From assembly GCA_046349975.1 (NCBI GenBank), contig JAXMBH010000027.1, positions 1 through 64,000 of the forward strand: 64,000 bases of DNA, given 5' to 3'. A program made the translations under genes and the position numbers. Origin of the DNA: JABDGM01 sp046349975 (GTDB lineage Bacteria; Planctomycetota; Planctomycetia; Pirellulales; Lacipirellulaceae). The notes under the pieces were generated by a model, which searched no databases, was not told where the DNA came from, and saw only the letters and a list, made by a program, of their open reading frames with translations. Of this stretch, positions 23,433 to 31,107 are shown piece after piece (the stretch's first letter is position 1; every line of letters begins with the position of its first letter).

Positions 23433-24407
23433 ATGGCCATGCATCGCATTGCGAACACGCTCGTGTTGTCTTCGTTGCTGGTGATCGGTTTGCCAATTGC
23501 TGGCCCGGCGAATTTGGCGTGCGCCGCAGAACCCGCGCAGCGATCGCTCGCCCCTGGCGTGCTTACGACGATCGAGCCGAGTCTCGAACCGGCCGATACA
23601 GTTAGCACGCACGACGTAATGGAACTGCGGACGAACCCAGCGATTCAATGGAGCCCAGAGTATCTGGGCGCGACCGAGACGCTGGCCGGCATGTCGGGCA
23701 GGGTGAAGTTTCGTCGCGATATCTATTGCCTCGAATTCTCCTTCAAACCACTGCGGATTGTCGAAGTCGATGTGCCGACTGCTTCCGGTGAATCGGTTCG
23801 CAAGCAGGTTTGGTACCTTGTGTACAAAGTGAGCAACACCGGCAAGACAATCAAGCCAGTCGAAGGCCCCGATGGCGTCTATACTGTCGAAACGGGGAAG
23901 GGCGGGCCGCTAAGGTTTGTACCGCAGTTTGTGCTCGAGTCGGAAGACCGCCAAGCCGATGGCAAGCGAGTGACGAAGTCGTATCTTGATCGCGTTATCC
24001 CGGCAGCGGTTGCACTCATCTCCAAGCGAGAAATGGCCGGGGGCCGGTTGCTCAACACCGTCGAGATGGCCGAGCAGACCATTCCGGTAAACGATGGCCG
24101 CATCGACCGGGGCCTGTGGGGCGTAGCGACGTGGGTCGACGTTGACCCGCGGATCGACTTCTTTTCGGTCCTCGTGGGCGGGCTGACGAACGCCTACCAG
24201 TGGAAGGACAACCCGGATGCCTACAAGCCGGGCGACACCCCAGGCCGGGGCCGCCGTTTCAGCCGCAAAATGCTGCAGCTCAATTTCTGGCGGCCGGGGG
24301 ATGAACTGCAGCCCAATGAGCGGGAGTTCCGCTACGGCCCGCCGCTCGGCAAATCCGATTTGTACGGGGTTGGCGACGGGGTTGCCTACCGCTGGGTCTA
24401 CCGATAG
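23433..24407 (+). CDS. Putative secreted protein of unknown function
   Basis: No family was recognised. The 324 residues begin with a signal peptide (MAMHRIANTLVLSSLLVIGL, cleavage near CAAEP); the start may be this ATG or the one 6 bases on. The mature part has VKFRRDIYCLEFSFKPLRIV and KQVWYLVYKVSNTGKTI, a beta-sandwich-like pattern. AVALISKREMAGGRLLNTVE and ATWVDVDPRIDFFSVLVGGL follow, and the end is VGDGVAYRWVYR. Proteins with this layout are common as planctomycetal hypothetical exported proteins (recollection only). It is monocistronic, followed by a family C repeat. Confidence 0.7.
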   Translation: MAMHRIANTLVLSSLLVIGLPIAGPANLACAAEPAQRSLAPGVLTTIEPSLEPADTVSTHDVMELRTNPAIQWSPEYLGATETLAGMSGRVKFRRDIYCLEFSFKPLRIVEVDVPTASGESVRKQVWYLVYKVSNTGKTIKPVEGPDGVYTVETGKGGPLRFVPQFVLESEDRQADGKRVTKSYLDRVIPAAVALISKREMAGGRLLNTVEMAEQTIPVNDGRIDRGLWGVATWVDVDPRIDFFSVLVGGLTNAYQWKDNPDAYKPGDTPGRGRRFSRKMLQLNFWRPGDELQPNEREFRYGPPLGKSDLYGVGDGVAYRWVYR

Positions 24408-24433
24408 GATAGACGGGCTACAGCAGTATCTGT

Positions 24434-24504
24434 GTAGGACGGGCCGTCTTGTCCGTCGATCTTCCACCGATTTTGAGCGGACGGACAGAATTGTCCGTCC
24501 TACC
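24434..24504. repeat. Long inverted repeat GTAGGACGG...CCGTCCTAC (family C)
   Basis: The left part GTAGGACGGGCCGTCTTGTC and the right part GGACGGACAGAATTGTCCGT then CCTAC face each other across about 25 bases. It fills the spacer before rpmA. Confidence 0.75.
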
Positions 24505-24512
24505 CCACTTCC

Positions 24513-24764
24513 ATGGCACATAAAAAAGGTCAAGGCTCCAGCCGCAACGGTCGTGATTCGAATGCCCAGCGCCGCGGCGTGAAGCGCTACGGCGGCGAGA
24601 AGGTCGTTGCCGGCAACATCATCGTGCGGCAGCTCGGCACCAAGTTTCACGCCGGCAAAGGTGTCGGCCAGGGCCGCGATTACACGCTCTTCGCGCTTGT
24701 CGACGGCGAAGTAAAGTTCGACCGCGAGGGCCGCCGCGTGAACGTCGTTCCGTCCGAAAACTAA
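24513..24764 (+). CDS. rpmA: 50S ribosomal protein L27
   Basis: Large-subunit protein whose N-terminus reaches the peptidyl transferase centre. The 83 residues begin MAHKKGQGSSRNGRDSNAQR and include VVAGNIIVRQLGTKFHAGKG, then VGQGRDYTLFALVDGEVKF, all standard. No N-terminal leader peptide of the Prp-cleaved Firmicutes type. It precedes obg, as in many bacteria, but rplU (L21) is not upstream. A terminator follows it. Confidence 0.96.
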   Translation: MAHKKGQGSSRNGRDSNAQRRGVKRYGGEKVVAGNIIVRQLGTKFHAGKGVGQGRDYTLFALVDGEVKFDREGRRVNVVPSEN

Positions 24765-24799
24765 TCTGCGATTCCGACGGACCAAGTTGAATACGCCAC

Positions 24800-24829
24800 C
24801 AGGGATGCCGCCAGGCATCCCTGTTTTTA
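24800..24829 (+). terminator. Intrinsic terminator between rpmA and obg
   Basis: A perfect 10-base stem CAGGGATGCC/GGCATCCCTG (24800-24809 and 24814-24823) with loop GCCA is followed by TTTTTA. It would partly or wholly uncouple obg from rpmA. Confidence 0.85.
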
Positions 24830-24836
24830 TTTCCCG

Positions 24837-24864
24837 CTCGTTCCTCGCTCCTCGTTCCTCGCTC
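24837..24864. repeat. Single-armed heptamer tract (CTCGYTC)4
   Basis: Exactly four units: CTCGTTC, CTCGCTC, CTCGTTC, CTCGCTC. No inverted partner arm is present nearby. The same units occur at 61234-61282 and 51094-51114. Confidence 0.8.
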
Positions 24865-24877
24865 CTCCCAGCTTCCC

Positions 24878-25888
24878 ATGTTCGTTGATCGCGTCACCAT
24901 CGAAGTCGAGGCAGGCCGCGGCGGTGATGGCTGCTTGAGCTTCCGGCGCGAGAAGTACGTACCCCGCGGCGGGCCGGATGGCGGCGACGGCGGCGATGGC
25001 GGCAGCATCATCATGGTCGCGGAGCCGGGTGTCGATAGCCTGGCGGCGCTCGCGCATCGCAAACGCTGGAAGGCGCAGCGCGGCGAGCACGGCCGCGGTT
25101 CGAATTGCCATGGCCGCGGCGCGGAAGACCTCATCATCCGCGTGCCGCCGGGCACGGTGATCATGGACGCCGATCACGAGCTGGTGCTGAAGGACTTATC
25201 GAATCCCGGTGATCGAGTGGTTGCGGCCCGCGGCGGCAAGGGCGGGAAGGGCAACACCCGCTTCAAATCTGCGACGAACCAAGCGCCGCGCGATTTCACG
25301 CGCGGCGAAGAGGGCGAGATACGCAAGCTTACACTGGAGCTCAAGGTAATTGCCGATGTCGGCCTAGTCGGTAAGCCGAACGCCGGCAAGAGCACGCTCT
25401 TAAGCCGCATTTCGCGCGCCCGGCCGGAAATCGCCGACTATCCGTTCACCACGAAGATACCGCACCTGGGCATTGTGCACCTCGACATCGATCGCACGCT
25501 CGTGATCGCCGATATCCCGGGGCTGATCGAGGGCGCTCACGCCGGCGCGGGACTGGGTCACGAGTTTCTGCGGCACATCGAACGCACGCGCGTGCTCATT
25601 CATCTTGTGGAGCCCCAGCCGACGGATGGTACCGACCCAATTGAGAATTACCGCGCCATTCGCAATGAACTGGAGCAGTACGGCCACGGTTTGGCGGAGC
25701 GGCCGGAAGTTCTCGCGGTCAGCAAGTGCGAACTGCCGGCGGCCGCGGAGGTGCAGGCAAAGCTGGCTGCGGCTGCTGGGCGCGACGTGTTGATGTTTTC
25801 GTCGGTAACCGGGCAGGGCCTTGATCGCGTGTTGCAGGCGGCGCACGCGGCGCTCGTCGAAACGCGCGACGCCTCGACATTGACTTAG
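24878..25888 (+). CDS. obg: Obg/CgtA GTPase
   Basis: Ribosome-associated GTPase of large-subunit assembly and stress response. The 336 residues have the Gly-rich Obg fold (GRGGDGCLSFRREKYVPRGG, then GPDGGDGGDGGS) and the G domain: G1 GKPNAGKST (165-173), a TTK switch (YPFTTKIPHLG), G3 DIPGLIEGAHAGAGLGHE. The G4 position reads SKCE instead of the usual NKxD, a conservative departure. No C-terminal OCT domain. Start at ATG 24878, after a terminator and a heptamer tract. Confidence 0.95.
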   Translation: MFVDRVTIEVEAGRGGDGCLSFRREKYVPRGGPDGGDGGDGGSIIMVAEPGVDSLAALAHRKRWKAQRGEHGRGSNCHGRGAEDLIIRVPPGTVIMDADHELVLKDLSNPGDRVVAARGGKGGKGNTRFKSATNQAPRDFTRGEEGEIRKLTLELKVIADVGLVGKPNAGKSTLLSRISRARPEIADYPFTTKIPHLGIVHLDIDRTLVIADIPGLIEGAHAGAGLGHEFLRHIERTRVLIHLVEPQPTDGTDPIENYRAIRNELEQYGHGLAERPEVLAVSKCELPAAAEVQAKLAAAAGRDVLMFSSVTGQGLDRVLQAAHAALVETRDASTLT

Positions 25889-26880
25889 CGGCGGCGCACG
25901 GCGACCATACTGGCGGCAGGGCGGGCGTCGTTCGCCGCGACCGGTTCGAACTCTTGCCGCACGATTGCGATCGCATCAGCGGCCATCATGCGGCGGTGCG
26001 TTTCGGCGTTGAGCCGGGCGAAACTCGCCGTGACACGCTGCATTAATTTTGCTGGGCGATGGTGCGGATCGTCGGCGAGCAGCACCACCCGCTCACGGAG
26101 CGACAGCCGCACCGAGTGGCTGAGATAAGAGAAGTCGGCTATGGCCCCGAGCATTGGCTGCCGCGTGGCGACTAGTTCGCAGCCAGCTGCACGAACGCGG
26201 ACCGCCAAACAATCGCCAGCGACCGCGACACTCATCTGTCCGCCGTCGAGATCGACAAGGCCGATGGCGACGGCCATTTGCAACTCACCGTTCACATTCG
26301 ACCACAAGCTGCGGGCGGCGAGCGACAGCAGCGTGCCCGCCTCAGCGGCATGCTGAGCGTGCGACCGCAGCGCCGCCCACGCACCCTGGGCGACGAGCGC
26401 CGCTTCCATGGGATCGGCCGCCTCGCTGGCCGGCGTGGCAACCGCCTGGCCGGCCATGACGAGTAATGTGCGATTTTCGAGCAACGTCCAGTCGTGGAAG
26501 TTGCCGCTAAGCATCCGACGATGGGAACTCCAGCCGGCGACTTCGAGCTCTTCCAATAGCGGCGCGAACGCCGGCAATTGATCGCTTTGGCGAGTGGCTG
26601 CTGCGCTGGCGACCGCATTGGCGGCCGGTGTTTCGATTTCGGCAGTCGCGGCAAGGGCTGCCGCCGCACGGCGGTTGAGCTTGGCCGACTGCACGCGGGT
26701 GGTTTGCGCACGCAGCGCGCTCGTCACGCGCGTGACATCGGTTGGTGTCTTATCAGCAGGTTCGCTGATCGTCGAGAGGCCGGACACGGTTAGATATTCC
26801 TCCGATGAGGCATTGCGCCCGCTCCAGTCGTTAGTGACCGGCATCGGCAACGCCGTTTGCCCACGCGGCGCGTTGGGCAT
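25885..26880 (-). CDS. Degenerate SpoIIE/PP2C-like phosphatase domain protein
   Basis: The 331-residue protein converges on obg, the two frames overlapping by 4 bases at their stops. The N-terminal 100 residues are low-complexity. From about residue 115 the layout resembles SpoIIE/RsbU phosphatases: LLVMAGQA, DPMEAALVAQGAWAALRSHA, LQMAVAIGLVDLDGGQMSVA, then VAGDCLAVRVRAAGCELVAT and LRERVVLLADDPHHRPAKL. The acidic metal ligands expected at DVxGxG and at the final DG are not where the family has them, so catalysis is doubtful. Start at ATG 26880 has no strong ribosome-binding site; later starts are possible. Confidence 0.55.
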   Translation of the reverse strand: MPNAPRGQTALPMPVTNDWSGRNASSEEYLTVSGLSTISEPADKTPTDVTRVTSALRAQTTRVQSAKLNRRAAAALAATAEIETPAANAVASAAATRQSDQLPAFAPLLEELEVAGWSSHRRMLSGNFHDWTLLENRTLLVMAGQAVATPASEAADPMEAALVAQGAWAALRSHAQHAAEAGTLLSLAARSLWSNVNGELQMAVAIGLVDLDGGQMSVAVAGDCLAVRVRAAGCELVATRQPMLGAIADFSYLSHSVRLSLRERVVLLADDPHHRPAKLMQRVTASFARLNAETHRRMMAADAIAIVRQEFEPVAANDARPAASMVAVRRR

Positions 26881-27027
26881 TGTTTGTCATCGGAAGGGCA
26901 GCTAGCACGGCTTGAGACAGTCGCACAAAATATGCGGCCGGAAGAAGCGCGAGCCGCCACCAGAAATAGCCCGCCAGTTTGACCGCTACAACCGGCAACT
27001 GCGGATAGAAACGTAGTGCGACGATCG

Positions 27028-27219
27028 TTACTGCGCAGATTGCTCGGCCGGGATACTAGCGTTTGGCCGAGGCTTCGGTGCGAACGAAACCAATTTTCGG
27101 CCGCTCTCCTGCTGCCGACGCTGCAGGTCCTCAAACATCAGCTTTAGATCGAAATTGAACCGCCTGGCATATGCCTCGCGAGCAGCTCGGACTTCATCAA
27201 CGATAGGATCGCGAATCAT
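27028..27219 (-). CDS. Putative antitoxin of a PIN-type toxin-antitoxin pair
   Basis: The 63-residue charged protein starts MIRDPIVDEVRAAREAYARR, then FNFDLKLMFEDLQRRQQESG and RKLVSF. This type of small helical protein, beginning RDPIVxEVRxxRE, regularly sits beside PIN-domain proteins and is taken as their antitoxin (recollection). Its ATG overlaps the toxin stop by 4 bases. The toxin gene comes first in the transcript, the reverse of the classical vapBC order. The tail (KPRPNASIPAEQSAQ) is probably disordered. Confidence 0.7.
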   Translation of the reverse strand: MIRDPIVDEVRAAREAYARRFNFDLKLMFEDLQRRQQESGRKLVSFAPKPRPNASIPAEQSAQ

Positions 27220-27704
27220 GGTTCTGGACCTTCCAACAATTCCTCAGGCGTGCAAATGCCGGGTGTGGCGTAGCCGAAAGATTCGCACACTGCATCAATC
27301 TTACTACGAAGGTGAGCGTTGGCAATGTGGCGACAATTCCAGGATATTAGGTAGTCCATGCCGTTTACAACGGCGAGCGCGATATGCGCCGCGTCAGCCG
27401 ACGCCCGCGTCGGCAATCGCAAGGCCCGGCTGAGTACAGCTGCCAGTCGATTCGCGTGTGGTGTGACCAGGAGCAAAGGCAGCGAATCAATGATTTCAAG
27501 CCGTTTGGCTGCCGCCAGCAAATCGCCTTCGGCAGCTTCTTGCCGCACCAATTCCGATACAAACACTTCGAAGGCAGACCGTCTTGTTTCCCACCACTCT
27601 TTAGTTATTTCTTGGTGGGCTGCCGTCACGACTTTGGCGCTAGGTTGCGACGTCAAATAACTTATGACGGTCGTCTCAACGTATACCTTGGCTTTGTCGG
27701 CCAC
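27216..27704 (-). CDS. PIN-domain protein, putative VapC-like toxin
   Basis: Predicted metal-dependent ribonuclease of a type II toxin-antitoxin module. The 162 residues begin KVYVETTVISYLTSQPSAKV, the PIN opening with the first acidic residue (Glu here, in YVETTVISYL). VFVSELVRQEA, RASADAAHIALAVVNGMDYL (conserved Asp in the DAAHIA motif) and LISWNCRHIANAHLR follow. Together these give the acidic residues of the fold. It is followed by the antitoxin with a 4-base overlap. Confidence 0.85.
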   Translation of the reverse strand: MADKAKVYVETTVISYLTSQPSAKVVTAAHQEITKEWWETRRSAFEVFVSELVRQEAAEGDLLAAAKRLEIIDSLPLLLVTPHANRLAAVLSRALRLPTRASADAAHIALAVVNGMDYLISWNCRHIANAHLRSKIDAVCESFGYATPGICTPEELLEGPEP

Positions 27705-27758
27705 TTCTTACTGCTCCTCTTCGGAGGATGGGAACAGGCGAAGCGATGCGCGGTGCTA

Positions 27759-29528
27759 CTACTCCTTAATCATATCCCGCACCGTAGCCCCGGTCGGGAT
27801 CATCGGCAGCACGTGTTCCTGGTAGGGAACTTCGACATCGAGCACGTACGGACCGTCGTATTTGATCATCTCCTCGAGCGCGGGCACGAGGTCGGCTTTA
27901 TTGCGGATGTACGCGGCGCCGCAACCGTAGCCCTTCGCGATTTGCACGAAGTTCGGAAAGCGCTCGCTGGGACCGAGGCCGTCGCCTTGGCCGCGGGCTT
28001 CGGGGTGATGAATCGGGCCTAGGTACGTGTGAGCCCGGTTGCCTTGCATGAAGCGGTCTTCCCACTGCACCACCATGCCGAGGTGCTGGTTGTTGAGCAG
28101 CAGCACCTTCACCGGCAGCTTCTCACAGTAGCACGTGCCCAGCTCTTGGATGTTCATCTGGAAGCTGCCATCGCCGTCGATATCGATCACCAGACGGCCG
28201 GGAAACTGGCTTTGGGCGCCCATCGCGGCAGGCAGGCCGAAGCCCATCGTGCCGAGGCCGCTGCTGCTAAGCCAGGTACGCGGCTTCGAGAACTTGTAGA
28301 ACTGAGCCGCCCACATCTGATGCTGGCCCACGCCCACGGCGATGACCGGGTCGAGTTCGTGCGTCAGCCGCCACAGTTCGCTGATCGCATACTGTTGCGT
28401 AATGCCGGGAAACTCCTGGTTGTAGTGGAAAGGTTCGTCGCGCTTCCACTTCTTGCACTGTTCGACCCAACCGGAAATATCTTCCGGAGCTTCGACAATC
28501 TTGTTGAGTTCCGTGAGGGCGAATTTCACGTCGCTGCACACGGGAATGTGTGCCGGCTTGTTCTTGTTGAGCTCTGCCGCGTCGATATCGATGTGCACGA
28601 TCTTGCCGTGTTTGCAGAACTCTTCCACCTTGCCGGTCACGCGATCGTCGAACCGCACGCCGAGGGCGATCAGCAAATCGGCCTGCTCCACCGCGTAGTT
28701 CGCATACACTGAACCGTGCATGCCGAGCATATCGAGCGACAGCGGGTCTTCGTTCGGGAACGCGCCCAGACCCATCACGGTCATGGTCACGGGGATGCCA
28801 GTCTTTTTCACAAGCGTCCGCAGTTCTTCGCTCGCCTCGCCGCTGATGATGCCGCCGCCGGCGTAGATGACGGGCCGCTTGGCCAGCTTGATGGCCGCGG
28901 CGATCTGGCGGATTTGCTCCGGCTTCGCCTGCGGGCTCTCGGCTCGATAGCCGGGCAGATTCGGCGCCACGTCGTAATCGGGCACGATCTTGGCTTGCTG
29001 AATGTCTTTGGGCACGTCGATCAACACCGGTCCCGGCCGGCCCGTGCTCGCGATGATGAAGGCCTCTTTCACAACGCGAGCCACGTCGGCCACGTCGGTC
29101 ACCAAGTAATGATGCTTGGTAATGCCGCGACACACCTCGACGATCGGCGTTTCCTGAAACGCGTCGTTGCCAATCCACTTCGACGGCACCTGGCCCGTGA
29201 TGGCGATGAGCGGAATGCTATCGAGCTTGGCGTCGGCGATGGCCGTCACCAGGTTCGTGGCGCCCGGGCCGCTGGTGCCCATGCACACGCCGACTTTGCC
29301 GGTGCTGCGGGCCACGCCCTGGGCGGCAAACGCCCCGCCTTGCTCGTGCCGGGGCAGAATCGTTCGCAGCTTATCTGAAAACCGCGTCAGCGATTGGTGC
29401 AGCGGCATGCTCGCCCCGCCGGGGTAGGCGAAGATCGTGTCGACCCCGTGATTGATCAGCGACTGTACGAGGATGTCGGCCCCACTCACGAGTTCGGTTT
29501 TCGTTTTGGGCTGTGCGACGGTGGCCAC
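27759..29528 (-). CDS. ilvB: Acetolactate synthase, large (catalytic) subunit
   Basis: ThDP enzyme making acetolactate or acetohydroxybutyrate for branched-chain amino acids. The 589 residues show FAYPGGASMPLHQSL, the catalytic Glu in LPRHEQGGAFAAQG (E62), and MGTSGPGATNLVTAIADAKL. LITGQVP is represented as AITGQVPSKWIGNDAFQE. The ThDP-Mg motif GDGSFQMNIQELGTCYCEKL lies in the C-terminal domain. The start is GTG 29528. No small regulatory subunit gene (ilvH) follows downstream in this window. The class IV aminotransferase at 40087 could act in the same pathway. Confidence 0.95.
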   Translation of the reverse strand: MATVAQPKTKTELVSGADILVQSLINHGVDTIFAYPGGASMPLHQSLTRFSDKLRTILPRHEQGGAFAAQGVARSTGKVGVCMGTSGPGATNLVTAIADAKLDSIPLIAITGQVPSKWIGNDAFQETPIVEVCRGITKHHYLVTDVADVARVVKEAFIIASTGRPGPVLIDVPKDIQQAKIVPDYDVAPNLPGYRAESPQAKPEQIRQIAAAIKLAKRPVIYAGGGIISGEASEELRTLVKKTGIPVTMTVMGLGAFPNEDPLSLDMLGMHGSVYANYAVEQADLLIALGVRFDDRVTGKVEEFCKHGKIVHIDIDAAELNKNKPAHIPVCSDVKFALTELNKIVEAPEDISGWVEQCKKWKRDEPFHYNQEFPGITQQYAISELWRLTHELDPVIAVGVGQHQMWAAQFYKFSKPRTWLSSSGLGTMGFGLPAAMGAQSQFPGRLVIDIDGDGSFQMNIQELGTCYCEKLPVKVLLLNNQHLGMVVQWEDRFMQGNRAHTYLGPIHHPEARGQGDGLGPSERFPNFVQIAKGYGCGAAYIRNKADLVPALEEMIKYDGPYVLDVEVPYQEHVLPMIPTGATVRDMIKE

Positions 29529-29731
29529 GGCAGTACCTCGGTTTGGTGGACTAAGATTCGGTTAAACGAAGCTGCGTTCAGCTTGGCAAATACAGACACC
29601 TCGGCACGAACCAGGTTCGCGGCCAAGTTATGCCGTAAACCTATCCATAATAAGCGGTTGGGGTCGGAAACTCAAGAAATGCGGGAGGCACAACAAGTAT
29701 TGCCTTTGGCACGCGTGGCTGTGCACGGGGC

Positions 29732-29825
29732 GGCCTGGGGTCGAGGCGCAGCCGAGCCCCCCAGTGAACTGCCACCGCCCGCAGCAACGCTCTGGGGGCT
29801 CGCCTTCGGCTCGATCCCAGCCACC
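29732..29825. repeat. 94 bp copy of the nested-hairpin repeat (family A)
   Basis: The left arm GGCCTGGGGTCGAGGCGCAG and the right arm CTCGCCTTCGGCTCGATCCC then AGCCACC match the family, with a different centre (GTGAACTGCCACCGCCCG). It lies in the 335-base gap between ilvB and the small membrane protein, which otherwise holds nothing recognised. Confidence 0.85.
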
Positions 29826-29863
29826 CCACGCCTGTTCTGGATTCGATTCCGGTGCAAGGCCTA

Positions 29864-30085
29864 CTAGGTCTTCCCAACACGCTGCGGCACGGTGAATGAG
29901 TACAGCACCACGACGGCCCCAGCGCCCAGAAGGCTCCACGGGGCCCAATCCGGCGGGATCACTTCGCGAGCAGCCTGATAAAAGTTGCCGCTGTTGTTCT
30001 TGAGAACCGCCTTCTCGACGGCCAAGCCTTCAACGCCCAACAGGCAGCAGTACGCGCCGATCGCCAAAAAGAATGACCGCCACAT
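29864..30085 (-). CDS. Small two-helix membrane protein
   Basis: Unrecognised 73-residue protein: MWRSFFLAIGAYCCLLGVEG (first membrane segment), a short hydrophilic loop ending VIPPDWAPWSL, then LLGAGAVVVLYSFTVPQRV (second segment) and a short basic tail. The frame is open further upstream to 30193, but ATG 30085 starts exactly at the membrane helix, the usual topology. No neighbour suggests a role. The gap beyond it, to 30764, is filled by repeats D and C only. Confidence 0.7.
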   Translation of the reverse strand: MWRSFFLAIGAYCCLLGVEGLAVEKAVLKNNSGNFYQAAREVIPPDWAPWSLLGAGAVVVLYSFTVPQRVGKT

Positions 30086-30317
30086 AGTCGTGCCCCTACA
30101 GCCGAGCTGTCGAAATGGTGAGCCGCTGCGGGCCGGGCAATTACGGGAAGACAAACACGCTCGGCTTAAGCAGCGAGTGCTATCATTCGTCACTATCGAC
30201 GCGCCGCGGCGGCGGATGTGAACGATCGCGGCGTGGAACTCCAGAGTTCATGCCAGCAACATTCCGTTTGTGCGCGGAGTAGCGGGTCATCGGACAATGC
30301 CGAAAGTACGCAGCGTT

Positions 30318-30421
30318 TGGGTGGCACGCCCTGAGCGGTGAAGGGCGTGGCTCGTAAAATGACCGAGTGATATTTGACCGTGCTTGCCATGCCCTTCCCA
30401 AAGCGTCAGGACGTGCCACCC
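30318..30421. repeat. Inverted repeat GGGTGGCACG...CGTGCCACCC (family D)
   Basis: The left arm GGGTGGCACGCCCTGAGCGG then TGAAGGGCGTGG faces CCATGCCCTTCCCAAAGCGT then CAGGACGTGCCACCC. The arms are about 30 bases and nearly complementary. A second copy is at 33171-33252. Confidence 0.75.
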
Positions 30422-30647
30422 CGCTGGGTCGCGTTGTGACGTCTTTGTCGGACCGGGAGACTTGCCGGCGAGCGTGCCGCTGCTCGCTGATCTCGCGATT
30501 CTCGCTGGCGACGACGGCAACGGTCTTCCGGAAGCCGGCGCGCGCTGCTGCGCGAACGGCCCCGCCCGATCATTCAGAAGGGACAACAGCTGGTTGACCG
30601 TGTTCTCGTCGTCGCCTTCTGATTCGACTGGGCGGGAAGCAAGCATG

Positions 30648-30742
30648 GTAGGACGGACAATTCTGTCCGTCCGTCCAACAAGGCGTACGATCAGCCTCCT
30701 GACGAAGGATCAACCCGGACGGACAGAATTTGTCGGTCCCAC
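30648..30742. repeat. Inverted repeat GTAGGACGG (family C)
   Basis: The left part GTAGGACGGACAATTCTGTC then CGTCCGTCC and the right part CCGGACGGACAGAATTTGTC then GGTCCCAC face each other across about 45 bases. Confidence 0.75.
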
Positions 30743-30764
30743 GAGCTAGGGCAAGCATGCCCGC

Positions 30765-30989
30765 TCAACCCGCGGCCGGCGGCGCGGGTGCTTCGTCGGA
30801 AATGAACCCACACGACTTGTGCGTGCCGTCGCAAAACGGTCGTTTGGCCGATTGCCCGCAACGGCAGAGGGCGATTGCGGGTTTGTTAGCGGGGATTTCG
30901 AACTCGGCCCCGCGCGAGTCGACGAGTTTGAACGGACCTTCCACGACGAGGGGGCCATTGGCGCGCAGGCGAATCGTGACGTCAGCCAT
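30765..30989 (-). CDS. CDGSH iron-sulfur domain protein
   Basis: Small [2Fe-2S] protein of the mitoNEET/CDGSH class. The 74 residues (start ATG 30989) hold the complete motif CRCGQSAKRPFCDGTH, supplying C42, C44, C53 and H57, the 3Cys-1His cluster ligands. The preceding part GPLVVEGPFKLVDSRGAEFE is the usual beta lead-in of single-domain bacterial members. A longer reading frame upstream is only the heptamer repeat in translation. Its redox partner is unknown; it is followed downstream by repeat DNA. Confidence 0.92.
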   Translation of the reverse strand: MADVTIRLRANGPLVVEGPFKLVDSRGAEFEIPANKPAIALCRCGQSAKRPFCDGTHKSCGFISDEAPAPPAAG

Positions 30990-31013
30990 GAATGAAGACT
31001 CCAAAAATAGCAG

Positions 31014-31094
31014 TGAGCGGGGAGCGGGGAGCGGGGAGCGGGAGGCGAACAATGAGTCATTGCGACTCTCTGCTCCAAGCTCCTTGCTCCCAGC
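31014..31094. repeat. Heptamer hairpin upstream of the CDGSH gene (family B, unit GGAGCGG)
   Basis: Left arm TGAGCGG, GGAGCGG, GGAGCGG, GGAGCGG, GAGGCG; right arm CTCTCTGCTCCAAGCTCCTT then GCTCCCAGC. Lies between the anti-sigma gene end and the CDGSH start. Confidence 0.8.
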
Positions 31095-31107
31095 TTTACA
31101 GCGGCTG

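Noticed and set aside
25100..25125. GGTTCGAATTGCC resembling a tRNA T-loop
   Set aside because: It lies inside the conserved Obg Gly-rich domain (GRGSNCHGRG) and no acceptor or anticodon stems can be formed.
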